Assembly: GCF_009905375.1 (NCBI RefSeq)
Contig: NC_133655.1
Span: 166,370,588 to 166,434,587, forward strand
Direction of reading: 5' to 3'
Length of the DNA: 64,000 nucleotides
Source of the DNA: Apium graveolens
Lineage: Eukaryota; Streptophyta; Magnoliopsida; Apiales; Apiaceae
Shown piece by piece: positions 10,818 through 23,511 of this stretch. A program made the position numbers and the translations under genes. A model generated the notes under the pieces. It worked only from the letters and a program-made list of their open reading frames with translations. It was not told where the DNA came from and searched no databases. Position 1 is the first letter of the stretch, and each line of letters begins with the position of its first letter.

Positions 10818-13800
10818 TGTGGTGCCCTCCAAACCCGGGTCAGAAGTTTGGGGTTCACACACACACACATCTTATTTATAACCTGCTTATAACAATAATA
10901 AAGATAATAAAAATATACAGTGACCCTACTTACCAACTACCACGGACCGCAACAGGTTAAAGTATGTACACAAGCCACACACACACACACTTTATATTAC
11001 AAATGTCCAAATCCCAACTATTCAAACTCAGAACTGAATATTAAACATTAATACAAACTTTTACAAACTTAAACTATCACAAAAGCCATCAGCTAGCTTA
11101 ACTCGATCAACCTGGACCCCTAGCTCTCGCACTAGATTGGGGATCCCCGCTACCAACTAGTTCCTTCTTAACTGGAAAAGAACATAAACAACATCGCACA
11201 AATGAGCTAACTAGCTCAGTAAGTCACAATGACAAGACTGAGAGTTATGGTATCAGATGAACAATGAATAATGATTTACAATTAGATATTATATTTTCAT
11301 TTTAAAACCAAGGTTAGGCCGCTGATCAGTCACGCACTAACCCCGAGCAAGGCACACAGCTCTGCTCTAATTACTGGATCCAAGGCAAACATTGGCCTAA
11401 CTTGACCACCAATCTGGTCTGACCACGAATCTGGTCCACAATTTTATAAAACAATCCAATTCGAACATAATAATAGAATAAACAATGTAAAGCAATAAAC
11501 AGAATCATAAGCAACATCGGATGTTTAATAATAAGATGGTTTCAATCTTCACAAGGGAATAATATGGTAATTTCAAAGAATGGTTGTCAGGTAATGAAAG
11601 AATTGGATAACAAAGGAATCAAAGTTTCAAGGTTATAAGGATTTGATCTTTCAAAGTATAAGGTACAATGGATTGAATATGTAAGCAATCTGATTCGGTG
11701 GTTGGTATTTAGTTTGTATGTATTTATGGAGTAGTATCGTATATCTATGATTCATATTCGGGTATACAATAATCAATGGTTCATAAAGAAGAAGGTTTAA
11801 GGTTTAGTGCTTCAAAGCACATGCAATATGAAACAAGACCATTAATCAACTACAATATATCTCAAGAAAGTTCAGAACACTTGTCTGGCACTAGCTTGTT
11901 ATACTTTACTAACTTTCAATGACAACTGTCTACTCCTCGACTATCTGCTTCCCTTTCATATGCCTTACCTCTTCTGCTCACATATCATAAGCATCTATCA
12001 ATAACTCAACTCATACAATTCTATTCGGTGTATACTTCTATTTACCCTTCATTTCACCCAAATCCAACTAACGGATTGAAACGGGTCATTGGATCAATTT
12101 TGAAGCAATAAACAGGGTTCGGTTGGCCAAATCTGGCTTCAAAACAATTTTATAATAATTATCGAGACTTGGAAACAATTTAAAATAATATTTTAAAGCT
12201 CGAAACTATTTTTCGGAATTTTTAAATCATTTTTAAATCATTTTTAAATAATTAAATCATATTAAATAATTAAGTAAAATCAATTAATAATTAATTAAAT
12301 CAATTAATCAATTAATTTTCAAATTAATTGACCAATTAATCAATTAATTATTAACTAAAATTAATTAACTAATTAATTCAGATTTATTTTTGAATTAAAA
12401 ATAATTTTTTGGAATTAAAATAATAATTTTCGAAATTTTCAGAAATTAAAAACGGATTTTTATAATTAATAAATAAAAAAATATAATTTTTATATAATTT
12501 TAAAACAGGAATCCAAAATATGCAAATTCTGGAAACCTGGGGGACTAAACTTCATCACCTACAAAAATACAGGGGCTAAACTGCAATTTGCAGTTCACCC
12601 GCCGGAAAACGACAATTTCGCCGGAGAACTTGTCTCCGGCAGCGTCACACCTTCACAACCTCCAGATTACATCTATAATTCACAAGGAACATAAACCTGC
12701 AATTAAATCTCACAGATAACCCTTGGGTTGGCCGGAAAATGGTCGGGAAGTTCGCCGGTTTTCGGTGACCCGACGTAAATTTCAAAACACAACTCCCTTC
12801 GATTCAGGGATCCTCTGTTAACGAGCTATACATCAATCGATTTCAAATTTCATATATACCTCAACATCTCATTAGCCCTAGAACAAAAAAACCCTAAATT
12901 TCAATTAAGAACATTCATACGGGTTATAAACCCTAATTTTAAAATTTGAAAATTAAACTCAATTTTGAACATGTTATTGAACTCCAAATCAGTCATATGA
13001 CATATGAAATTCATCAGGAAAACAAGCTCTACAACATTCAAGCATCAAATCATTCAAACAATAATCCATACAAAAATTCATATTTTTAATCATAATAATT
13101 CGAAAATAAATAAAAATATATAAAATCAACCTTTGATTCTGTAGTAAAACGAGTTCCAGAATCGGATAGTACTCCTCGAACCCTTCGATTTTGTTACTCG
13201 AGCTTTGAAAACAGAGATCACTAACACCTTCAAAAGCTGGTTTAATTTTCAGAAGATTATATGAATATATGAATTTTCTCTGTAAAATTCTATAATTACT
13301 GTTTGCAAATGATTTTTGGTACGAAATAAAATACGGTAAAGGCAATTTATAATTACAGAAAATTAGTATCCCGTTGGATCATTCCGGATATAAAATGGTA
13401 CGTTTATTTATAAAAACAGATCCAAACGGTACCGGTTTTCGAGATAATTATCCAAATCAGTACAATTTGTACTGCGGTCTTGGTCTCAGCGCCTGGTTAC
13501 ACGTTTTACGAGATGATAATTTTAATAGTTTAATAAAAAGATCCCGTTTATCAAAAAATGAGTTTTATTGATTTACCGAAACGAATAATGTATCGAAAAT
13601 ATTGCGCCGGGACCCGCACAGGACAAAGCGTATGCCAAATCGAAAAAGTCGAAACATGGAAAATGCTCGGAATATTGCAATTAGGTTAGGAAGGAGTGCT
13701 CGAAAGAGTTTCGGGTTATAAAAATGTAAAAACGGGTGACGTCGGTTGGTTCCCGATTGAATAAAATAGTTTATAAATACTCGGAAAAAGAATTTATAGA

Positions 13801-14030
13801 ATCCATAAATTTCCTATAAAATCATAAATCAACATAAAAATAAATAGGAAGATATGACAATTATCTATATTTTATTTTGGACATATAAAAATTAAAATAC
13901 TCAATTAATATTATTTTTAAACATGCAAACACATATACCACTTAACAAATACTTCACAGAATAAATACAAAACATGCATAATATTTATTTATTAGCAAAA
14001 ATAATTACACGATATATCCCAGATATTACA
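10818..14030 (-). repeat. G1 5' LTR (complete)
   Basis: This 3.2-kb LTR has TG...CA ends, with the internal side at 10818 next to the PBS and the outer side at 14030 next to TSD ACTGG. Positions 10818-12983 align with the 3' LTR. Positions 12984-14030 have no counterpart there, but the right end (about 13600-14030) resembles the end of the older solo LTR (about 16360-16796): both have atcgaaaaagtc, ggttaggnagg and aaaataattacac before a TTACA end. This shows the LTR continues past 12983. Confidence 0.88.
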
Positions 14031-16796
14031 ACTGGCCCTTATCGTAACCATCCAGTCCGTGGAGTATTTTGATGTCAAATCATTTTGATTTCAAAACATC
14101 CCGATTCAGGGTTCGCAAATAACCCGAAAGAATGTGTACTTGCTCAAGAGATCAATCGATAATCAAGGAACAAGATCAAAAAGTTACTTGCATAAATAAG
14201 AGTAATTGCAGCGAAATCTAAAAACAATTAACTATTCTGAACTTAGAATAGGAATGAAGAAATATTTGCAGTATGTAATGAGAAAAGTTAGGAATACTTG
14301 CCTCGATAAGCTTTAACCACTATTATCGGTTAACTTTTGGATTGCCTTGAATGTATGTCTTTATCGTCATACCACTATCATATTCTGGCTACGATCTTAA
14401 CGCTCAGGCCCTTCGATTGGAATTTCGCTGAGCTCGACGACTAACCACTAGATTATTCTTAGTCCGATGTCAATCCTCGGGTCTCCCGACTAGGACCTAC
14501 AAGGTTGAAATACCCTAATTCAGATAACCATCTCGCTTAACATAATACCACTATCACTTCTACCCATACGATTTTATAACCCAATTCATATTTATATATA
14601 TTATTGAAATTCACATAGCTATTATGGTTCATATCTTTGAAACTCGGTTCGGTATTTATTTTCGGAAAGTAAATATACTCGTTATTTTGAAAAAAAGGGT
14701 AATCGATTATTTATAAAATATCTTGTCCTAACACGTAATTAGGTTTCGTATAATATAATTATATATATATATATATATCCTCTTTTGACGTCTCCGGCAA
14801 TTGGGGGTTACGTTCCCGTATTTTCAGAATTAATTTCCCGAAAATCGGGCAGCGTCTCCTTTGTTTATCAGCCTACCTGTCGAAATAATTCGACATCAAA
14901 TCCACAACAACAATCCAATCACAACCAATTCACAATCCAAACCCACTTCATAATTTGAACGCCACTACAATTTCTAAAATAATTATTCATTTTCGTTTTA
15001 AAATTAACTCCACGAACTAATTTATTTAATTTATAAATGTAGGACTCAGATTAAAATCATCATTGTCCACCGTCGGCTCGCCGAGGCTCATCGCCGACGG
15101 CGGTAAAATTCGTCGGTACCCGATAAATTTCGGATTTCCATACGAATTCCACCGATTAATTATTAGTAATTCCCGCACGAATTATTTATTTTATTCACGA
15201 ATATCAGTCATGTATTTTCTTGCAGAATTAATAAAACAAAAGTTCAATCAAAACATCTGAATAAGGCAACCACAAGTAAATCAAATAAACCCATCACTAC
15301 CACGCGTATACACGCGCAAAAACAGAGGGAGGGGCGGTGACAAAGTCACCGGAAACAGGACAAGAATGGCGGTGGTGATTACCGGAAAAGCACACAACAA
15401 ACACACCCACACACGGACTCACACACACGACAATAACACACACATAACTGTAACCCAGAAACGAGCCAGAAAACGGCAAAGGCAACCGGAGAGATTTTGA
15501 TGAGAGTGGGGGAAGGATAAGTCTGATTATACTTATCTGTTGCGTGTATTTGTATCATATTTCATTTATTATTCAGATTTCCTTACTCGTAATTTAACAA
15601 AGCAGCTATACACAAAATTTGTCGAAGAACTATAACTTACATACCAAAATTCTCAGAATATTCAAAAGTTAATAAAATAAAATTTTCATGATTTAATACT
15701 TATTTCTAAAACACACCATATACCCGTATTTACGAATTAAGGAAAAAATGTGCGGGTGAATTTAATCCAAAAACAAAGTTCCGAAATAATTTTAATTTTT
15801 TTAAATTATTAAAAACCTAAGAAAATATGATTTTTGTAATTTTTGAAGCATTCTGGAATTTAATATTGAATTTACACTTTAAAACAATCAGATAATTATT
15901 TAGATATAAATAATTAATAAAATATAGTTTTCTGAATTTTATAAATCTCCATAATTAATTATTGAAATTATAAAGTCATAAAATAATTTTTAGAGACAAT
16001 TTCAATATTTATGAAAATAAATTTTCAATAAAACAACTTTTAAAAGTGAAAACAAAACAATACAACTTAGCATTTAATAATACAATTAGTCCTCGAATCC
16101 ATAGAGTCACATCCAGCTAATACAATACTTTGCTGACAAAATCATAACATATTTTATTTATTTTATAATTCCATAATTACACTTATATATCGGATCCGAA
16201 AATAGATTAATTAGTTGTTAAGTAACTGTAAAGACGATCCAATTTAATATCAGATTTGGATAATTATCAAAACCGAGCTTCCTATAAAACATTATATACA
16301 AAAATAAAGTAATATTATCTCGACTTCCAAAAATAAGGGTTTTATCGATTTATAAAATGGTTAGAATATCGCAAATTTCACGCCGAGACTCGTACGAGTC
16401 AAACCGTACCCCAGATCGAAAAAGTCAAAACACGGAAAGTGTTCAGAATTATCAGATTAGGTTAGGTAGGAGTTTTCGGAAGAGTTACGGGTTGTAAAAA
16501 CGCAAAAACGGTTGAAGTGGGACGATTTCTGAATCTAAAAAGTAATTTTATAATTACGTAAAAATAACCATTATTAATTCTATAAATCCTTATAAAATCA
16601 TATAATCATCCCAAAATTACCAGAAAAATACAAAAATTATCTATATTTTACTCTGGACAATTAAGAATTAAAATATCCTAATTTTATCAGATTTCAACAC
16701 CCTAATATTAATATCATTCATCAAATAATTCACCAAAATTCACATAATAATTATTTATTGATAAAAATAATTACACAATATTTCTCGGACGTTACA
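14031..16796 (-). repeat. Old solo LTR, right part
   Basis: Continuation of the solo LTR after G1. It starts with the second ACTGG and ends CGGACGTTACA at 16796, followed by ATAAC (16797-16801), which matches the left flank GTAAC (2253-2257) at four of five positions. There is a TA-dinucleotide tract at about 14757-14779. No coding region is recognised; open frames at 15063-15260 and 15297-15485 look like chance. The two parts together are about 3.5 kb. Confidence 0.78.
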
Positions 16797-16801
16797 ATAA
16801 C

Positions 16802-19374
16802 TATATAACAGTTCTACGATACAAAATCCACAATATACCATTACTGTTTTTAAGGCATTCTACCTTAACATCTCTAGGTGGCAGATTTTCTGTCTTTGGG
16901 CTATGAAAGGGTTATGAAGAAAGGCTTTGGGCTTTCAGGAAACAAAGCTCAATATAGGGTGAAAGCCGACATTCATCACAAATCATTAACAGGATCTCAA
17001 ATGATCTTTCAAATGGAAAGCGAGAATCTATTCAACTCTGGGAATCAATTATATTATTGATAATAACATAAGAATCGGGGTTCATAAACTGTATGCTGAT
17101 CAATATCAAAATCAATTCTCTTTTCAAAACATTATAAGCTATTTAATTTTCAAAGAATCAATTACTGAATAAGGAATTCAATTCCTCTTTAAATGATATG
17201 GAACCCTTGATTGGACTACTTTAACTTTCAATTCATAATAATACAGGTGATCAGCCCGTACCGACCTCCATCTGGTCTTTAAGGTACCTATGGCATAATT
17301 TTAGCCTTAAATCGGACTACCCCCCCTAGCCTCTTATATGACTGGACTAGTCCCGGTACTCTCTTATGTCTCAAATCCAATCCATCAGGAATTCGTTTGG
17401 AAAACCTTGTGTTGGAAAAGAAAGGTTTTACTAAATTCATTTTATCATTACCGAGACTATGAAATCATTTAGACTCTTTCAAGTCGAAACTCATTCGTAA
17501 GTTCAATTTCAAGAATTCAAAGAAAATGAATGAATCAAAGATAAGCAAAATTCAATGCTAGGGATTTTGATCAAATGATCACAAGGTATACAAGTTAGGG
17601 AATCAAAACAGTTTCAAGGATCATTAAAGATAAGATTACAAAGGGATGAAGGATTGTCACACAAGGGGGTTCATAAAGGTTCTTATAGGGTTTACAAGAG
17701 TTCAAGGTATTAACAGGTGACCAGGATAAGAATAAAAAGGGTTACTATAAGGTTTGAACAATAATCTTATCAATAACAGGTTCACAAGGGCAATGACAGG
17801 GCATCTCAAGAATCAATAATAGGTGTACAAATGCTATAAAAGTTCGATACTCTATCATGGCATGAACAATATCCTCTTTATAATAATATACACAAGTAAG
17901 TAGAGTTACTTGCCTGAATTCACTTTCCTATTTCACAAGGGTTGAACTACTGCCACCTAGTACACCTTTCCCTTTCCTAGCCTGAATGCCATCACGCTCC
18001 GAATCTACAATCCAAAAATCAAAACCTTAATTAGATTCCCACTCGATGTTCCCAGAACGCTTAACAATTAACCCTTAACGAGAAACCCTAAGAGTATATA
18101 TGCTCAATTATAAACACACAGCACGTTTACACCAAAGCCCGTATACTTTAACCAAATAGACTTCGAATCATGCATTGCGATGCATATACGACACATAGCC
18201 TTTAATCATTGTATTTCAAACTGTATACTTGAGTTATCATATCAATTATATAATCTCATATCAAGACGACTTAATCCTTTCTTTTTCATCATTTAATTCG
18301 AAACAAAACAAACAAATAAATCACATAACTCTTAGAAATTTTACATGCAATCACTTGGCAAGGTATAATAATCAAATCAGTCACTTTTATACCCATACTC
18401 CATTCGTCTACAACCACAAAACACAATGCAAGAATCAAACATTAACATGCAAGCACCAAAATTGCATATAAACTTGAGATCAAGTCACCACTCATTCTTT
18501 AAATCATCTTTAACCTAAACACTTACATGCAAAGCTATATCTTGTCATGCATTTACTATTTCATCCAAAACCAAGTCGAAATTACATCTACAATCCATTT
18601 AAACACATAAATCAACTTAATTCCTTAAGAACAATCAAGTACATTCTAAATTTTTATGAATCATATCATGCATGCATCCATTTAAGCATTTGAACTACCA
18701 AGCACTCTAATTATCCAATAATTGTTAAGGATAAACATCAACAAGTCATTTTCATCACTAAAAATCAATTTTGATCCTCTCAAAATCAAATGCCCATTCG
18801 GGTTTTAGGAAATCATCACATGCAATCATCATTCCAATTCCTCAAACCATCAACTATTCTAATATCTCAACATTATCCTAGAACAAACATCCATAACCAT
18901 TCAAATTAACAAAATCAACTCAATAACTTTTGAAATAAAAAATCCCATTTGGTTTTCAAATAAAACACCACATGCAAATATCAAAAATAGGTTTATGAAT
19001 ACGAGAGCTCAGTTATTACATCATCACTCACCACCGGTTCACCGGAGTTCATCACCGGCGGCGGTGGTTTCACGGTGGTGCCCCCATTCGGGGGTTTCCA
19101 ACCTTAAAACCTCCGATTAACTTTCAAAAACAAAGCAACACACGCATGCAAGGCTCAATATTTACAGAAATTTATATAAATTACAATCAAGCATTCAAAA
19201 GAAACAAAGACTCGACACTCGACTCAAAACCGAGCCCATCGCACACACACACACTAGCATGCAAGCACAAATACACACATGTATATGATGTAAAGTATAT
19301 ATATAGAATGAGCATGAAGTTTCATGGATGAATCCGTAGAAATCAATGAAAGAAGAGGATTGTACCGAGAGAAA

Positions 19375-19452
<78 letters not shown>

Positions 19453-20360
19453 TTCGAGAGTTAAGAGAGAAAAGAGAGATATGAGAGAAAGTGGGAGAAG
19501 AGAGAGAGTGAGGCCGGGTGAAAGAAAAAGAAAGGGGAGGGGAGGAAGTATATATATTAGTTTGTCAAGGGTAGTATGGTCATTATACCATACTTTAATT
19601 TTTCTTTTCTCTTTTCTATTATTTTCAATCTAAAAAATGAATTTAAACACAAAGTAACTCTCTCAGAAAAGATGGAAATGAAATGAGTGATAATTTTAGA
19701 GCATAGATCTCAAATTTAGCTTTTCAACCATATTTTTAAAATAATTTTTGATCGAACGGTTGATTTATTACGGGTTTTACAAGATTGTGCTCAAAATAAA
19801 ATTATAACTCGATAAAATCATTTTAAAATACACCGATCACGAAATAAATCCATCTATCATTTCTATAAAGTCTCTAGGACTATTTTGAAGATAACAAAAT
19901 AAATTTCACACCTTGAACATACTCGGATAATTTTATAAAAACATTTAAAGGTCCAATAAACCTTATTTTAAATCAAATGAATCCCTTAAAATCATTTAAA
20001 AATCAGCAAAGCATATAATCAAGCATATTTCCAAGCAATAGCACATATTCACGTATCACGACTCATACTCGATCACAAATTTTCCTTCTTATTATTATTC
20101 CCCTTTTCGCGTATCGGGTCACGTTCTGCTTGATGGCTCGACGCTAAGCGTTTCAATTACGCTTCACCATCAATTATCTATACCATTTGACACGTCTCTA
20201 GAATATAATACTTACTTAAACATTCCATTCCATTTCTCATAACATCACATAGTTCACATTTAAACACTTTAATCCCTTTATTAAATCACATAAATTATAA
20301 TTACACCACAAAATCATACTTTATTCTCTTAATCACGTCACGAAATTCCCAGTTGTTACA
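16802..20360 (-). repeat. G2 3' LTR, proximal part
   Basis: Main body of the G2 3' LTR, ending CCCAGTTGTTACA at 20360 next to the PPT. Positions 18532-20360 are repeated as 23512-25310 (the truncated 5' LTR) with modest divergence. It includes a (GA)n tract at about 19377-19450 and a short CCGG-rich block near 19030-19080. Positions 16802-18531 have no partner because of the deletion in the 5' LTR. Open frames here, such as 19346-19633, are products of the repeat and were not taken as genes. Confidence 0.85.
19377..19450. repeat. (GA)n microsatellite in G2 3' LTR
   Basis: A pure GA run of about 74 bp. The matching place in the 5' LTR (about 24353-24366) has only about 14 bp, so the tract changed length after insertion. 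Confidence 0.95.
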
Positions 20361-20377
20361 ATCTACCCCCCTTAAAA
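20361..20377 (-). promoter_or_regulatory. G2 polypurine tract
   Basis: On the minus strand this is TTTTAAGGGGGGTAGAT directly before the 3' LTR start (TGTAACAACTGGG). It is the RNase H-resistant primer for plus-strand synthesis. Confidence 0.85.
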
Positions 20378-20400
20378 GGATTCTGTCCCCAGAATCTAGT

Positions 20401-20670
20401 CTAAGCAAATAGATGGGGATACTTTTCTCGCATTTCACTTTCTTTTTCCCAAGTTGACTCTTCCACTATTGGATTTCTCCACAACACTCTAATTAGAGGC
20501 ACAACTTTATTTCTAAGTGTCCTCTCTTTTCGATCTAAGATTCGAACTGGTTGTTCCACATAAGACAAGTCTGGTTGTATTTCCACTGGTTCCAATTTGA
20601 TCACATGGCTTGCATCAGCATTATATTTCTTTAGAAGAGATACGTGAAACACATTGTGAAGATGTTGCAT
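20401..20670 (-). pseudogene. G2 integrase C-terminus with chromodomain
   Basis: Final part of the polyprotein, ending at the TAG at 20401-20403, about 25 bases before the PPT. Motifs are HNVFHVSLLKKY, DLSYVEQPVRILDRKER, LRNKVVPLIRVLWRN and EESTWEKESEMREKYPHLF, the order of the chromodomain found at the end of Tekay/Del chromoviral integrases. Such chromodomains are thought to guide integration to certain chromatin. The frame differs from the upstream integrase block (20967-21203), so a frameshift lies between them. Confidence 0.85.
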
Positions 20671-21700
20671 CTACGGGGGTAACGCTAATTCATAAGCCGC
20701 CTTTCCAATTTATCGTAGTATTTCGAATGGTCCAATATACCTAGGAATCAACTTCCCTTTCTTTTCGAATCTGGATAAACCTTTCCAGGGAGATTTTTTA
20801 ACAACACTTTGTCTCCAAGCTCGAATTGCATATCTTTTCGTTCTCGATTCGCGTACTTCTTTTGTCGATCTTAAGCAATAATTAATCTTTTTCGAATCAT
20901 TTCCACCTTCTCTTTCATTTGTTGAACTAGCTCTGGGCCAATTAATTTGTGCTCACCAACTTTGTCTCAATATGTAGGGTATCTACATTTTCTCTCATAC
21001 AACGCTTCATAAGGCGGCATGCCAATACTCGCGTGATTACTGTTGTTGTAGGAAAACTCAATCAATGGAAAATGTTCATCCCAATTTCCTTTGAAATCTA
21101 TTACACAGGTTCGTAATATATCCTCGATCGTCTGAATTGTCCTTTCACTTTGTACGTCAGTTTGCGGATGATATGTCGTACTCATTTTCAGCTTAGTTCC
21201 CAAATGATCATGAAATTGTCGCTAAAATCTTGAGTGAAACCTCGGGACTCTATCAGACACGATAGATACTGGAACTCCGTGATGCATCACAATCTCATCC
21301 AGATACACTTTGACCAACTTTTCTAATGAAAATCTTTCGTTTATCGGCAAGAAATGCGCTAATTTCATCAATTGATCTATTACTACCCAAATTATATCAT
21401 GATTAAACTTGGTCTTGGCAATCCTACTACGAAATTCATCGTGATATGTTCCCATTTCCATTCTGGTATGTCTAGTGGTTGAAACAATCCACTCGGTCTC
21501 TGATGTTCTGCTTTTACTCTTTGACACTTACTTATCCATTTCGTGACTTCCTTTTTCATGCTTGGCCACCAATAACTCTCTTTCAAGTCTTTGTACATTT
21601 TCGTACTTCCAGGGTGAATTGAAAATCTTGAGTTATGCGCTTCATGCAAAATATCGTGCTTTAGCTCCACAATGTTAGGTATCCAAATACGTGAGTTAAC
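20671..21700 (-). pseudogene. G2 integrase core and zinc-binding region (broken)
   Basis: The pieces lie in three frames (21392-22039, 21222-21527, 20967-21203, then decayed sequence to 20671). Visible are [72 protein letters not shown] and [20 protein letters not shown]. In the zinc-binding part the usual second cysteine pair is collapsed ([10 protein letters not shown], compared with [12 protein letters not shown] in G1), so one zinc ligand is gone. The first catalytic aspartate is asparagine (TMNFVVGLP). Confidence 0.85.
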
Positions 21701-22281
21701 ACGATATATTCCTTTTTCATCCTTTTGAGCTTTAATTTCCTCTCCTGACAACTTATCTATCTTGTGGTTCATTACTTGTTCTTGACAACATCGAATCTTT
21801 TCCAAAATTTCGGGTTGAAATAACATCGCATACATTGCTTCACCTCCAAATTCTGGAGTCTGTACCTCTATTTCCATCTTTTCAAAATCCTTGATTAATT
21901 CCTCTGACGAAGTTAACATATTCAATCTTTCCTTGTGACTTAAAGCAACTGCTACCACATTCGCCTTTCCAGGATGATAATTTATTGCACAGTCGTAATA
22001 TTTGATCAATTCTAACCATCTTCTTTGCCTCATATTCAAATCCTTCTGAGTGAAAATAACTTTAAACTCTTATAATCTGTATGGATCTCGCAATTTTCCC
22101 CATACAAGTAATGCCTCCAAATTTTAAAGGTTAACACAATTGCTTCCAATTCCAAATCACGTGTGGGATACTTCTGTTCATGTGGCTTTAGTTGCCTTGA
22201 CGCATACGCTATTATTATCCCGTGTTGCATTAATACACATCCTAGTCCTTTATACGAAGCGTCGCTAAAGATCACAAACCC
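21701..22281 (-). pseudogene. G2 RNase H domain
   Basis: Motifs [38 protein letters not shown] and [20 protein letters not shown] are followed, after a frameshift near 22036, by [15 protein letters not shown] and a [13 protein letters not shown] end (VVAVALSHKE). A TGA at about 22279-22281 separates it from RT. Confidence 0.85.
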
Positions 22282-23133
22282 TCATTTCTCATCTGGTAAC
22301 ACTAATACTGGGGCGGTTACCAATATTTTCTTCAATTCTTGAAAACTTTTCTCGCACTTATCCGTCCACACAAACATCTCGTTCTTCCTTGTCAACTTAG
22401 TCAATGGAACAACAATCTTAGAGAAATCTTGCACAAACCTTCTATAGTATCCGGCTAATCCCAGAAAACTTTTGACCTCCGTAGGAGTCTTGGGTTTTTC
22501 CCAATTCATCACAGCTTCTATCTTGGCTGGATCTACTTTGATTCCTTCTTTATTGACTACATGTCCAAGAAATTGTACTTCCTTTAGCCAAAACTCACAC
22601 TTCGAAAATTTGGCATATAACTTTTCTTTTCTCAAGATTTCTAAGGAAATCCTCAAATGCTCCATATGGTCTTCCTCCGTCTTGGAATATATCAATATAT
22701 CATCGATAAACACTATAACGAACTTAACCAAATATTGCTTGAACACTCTGTTCATAAGATCCATAAATGCGGCTAGCGCGTTCATCAAACCAAACACCAT
22801 TACCAAAAACTCGTAGTGTCCATATCTCGTTCGAAATGCCGTCTTAGGTATATCTTCCGCTTTAATCTTCAGCTGATGATACCCAGATTTAAAATCAATC
22901 TTGGAGAAACAAGTAGCTCCTTTTAACTGATCAAACAAGTCGTCAATTCGCGGTAGAGGGTACTTATTCTTAATCATCAATTTATTCAATTCACGATAAT
23001 CAATACACAACCTCATACTTTCATCCTTCTTCTTTACAAATAACACCGGTGCACCCCACGGGGATACACTCAGGCGTATAACTCCTTTATCCAACAATTC
23101 TTGCAACTAAGCTGCTAATTCCTTCGTCTCGAC
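22282..23133 (-). pseudogene. G2 reverse transcriptase
   Basis: Open from 23106 to 22282: [70 protein letters not shown], an intact catalytic [13 protein letters not shown] and [24 protein letters not shown] just upstream of MQELLDKG interrupts the N-terminal side. This is the best-preserved domain of G2; its active-site box is intact, unlike that of G1. Confidence 0.88.
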
Positions 23134-23511
23134 TGGCGTCATTCGATAGGGAGCTTTCGATACTAGTTCCGTTCCAGGAGCCAAATCAATTTTAAACTCA
23201 ATCTTTTTATCTAGAGGTAGTCTAGGTAATTCATCTGGAAACACGTCGGGAAAATCTCTTACTACCGGAATATCCTCAATCTTTACGGATTATTTCTCTA
23301 TATCTTTGAAGTGAGCCAAATAAGCTTCGTATCCCTGTCGTAACAGTCTTTTTGTTTGAATAGCCGTTAAAAACTTCTTCTCTTGCCTTTTCCCCTTGAA
23401 TAACACTTCAGCACCATCCCTGGTCTTTAACTTCACCTTCTTGCTTTTACACTCTATTTGCGCCTCGTGGTTTGACAATCAATCCCTTCCTAATATAACA
23501 TCGAATTCTCC
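23134..23511 (-). pseudogene. G2 protease C-terminal part and linker to RT
   Basis: On the minus strand, GEFDVILGRD followed by a TGA (usual tryptophan) and LSNHEAQIECKSKKVKLKT marks the end of the retropepsin domain. A linker follows (FLTAIQTKRLLRQGYEAYLA). The catalytic DSGA part and all of gag are absent: at about 23512-23516 the sequence switches straight into LTR. Confidence 0.8.

Larger units (their letters stand above)
3013..14030 (-). mobile_element. Ty3/Gypsy Tekay/Del-type element G1
   Basis: The outer termini are TG at 3013 and CA at 14030, flanked by an identical 5-bp TSD, ACTGG (3008-3012 and 14031-14035). On the minus strand the order is 5' LTR (14030-10818), PBS complementary to initiator tRNA-Met (10813-10802), leader with an extra ORF (10619-10110), gag (9671-about 8540), protease, RT, RNase H, integrase (to 5375), and 3' LTR (5374-3013). 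The end of integrase, any chromodomain, the PPT and the U3 end of the 3' LTR are deleted. Nonsense codons and frameshifts make gag-pol inactive. Confidence 0.92.

Noticed and set aside
13374..15485. Short ORFs 13374-13571, 15063-15260 and 15297-15485
   Set aside because: They lie in LTR sequence, with no domain and no relation to element genes.
19346..19633. 95-codon ORF with Arg-Glu repeats
   Set aside because: It is a translation of the (GA)n microsatellite inside the G2 LTR.
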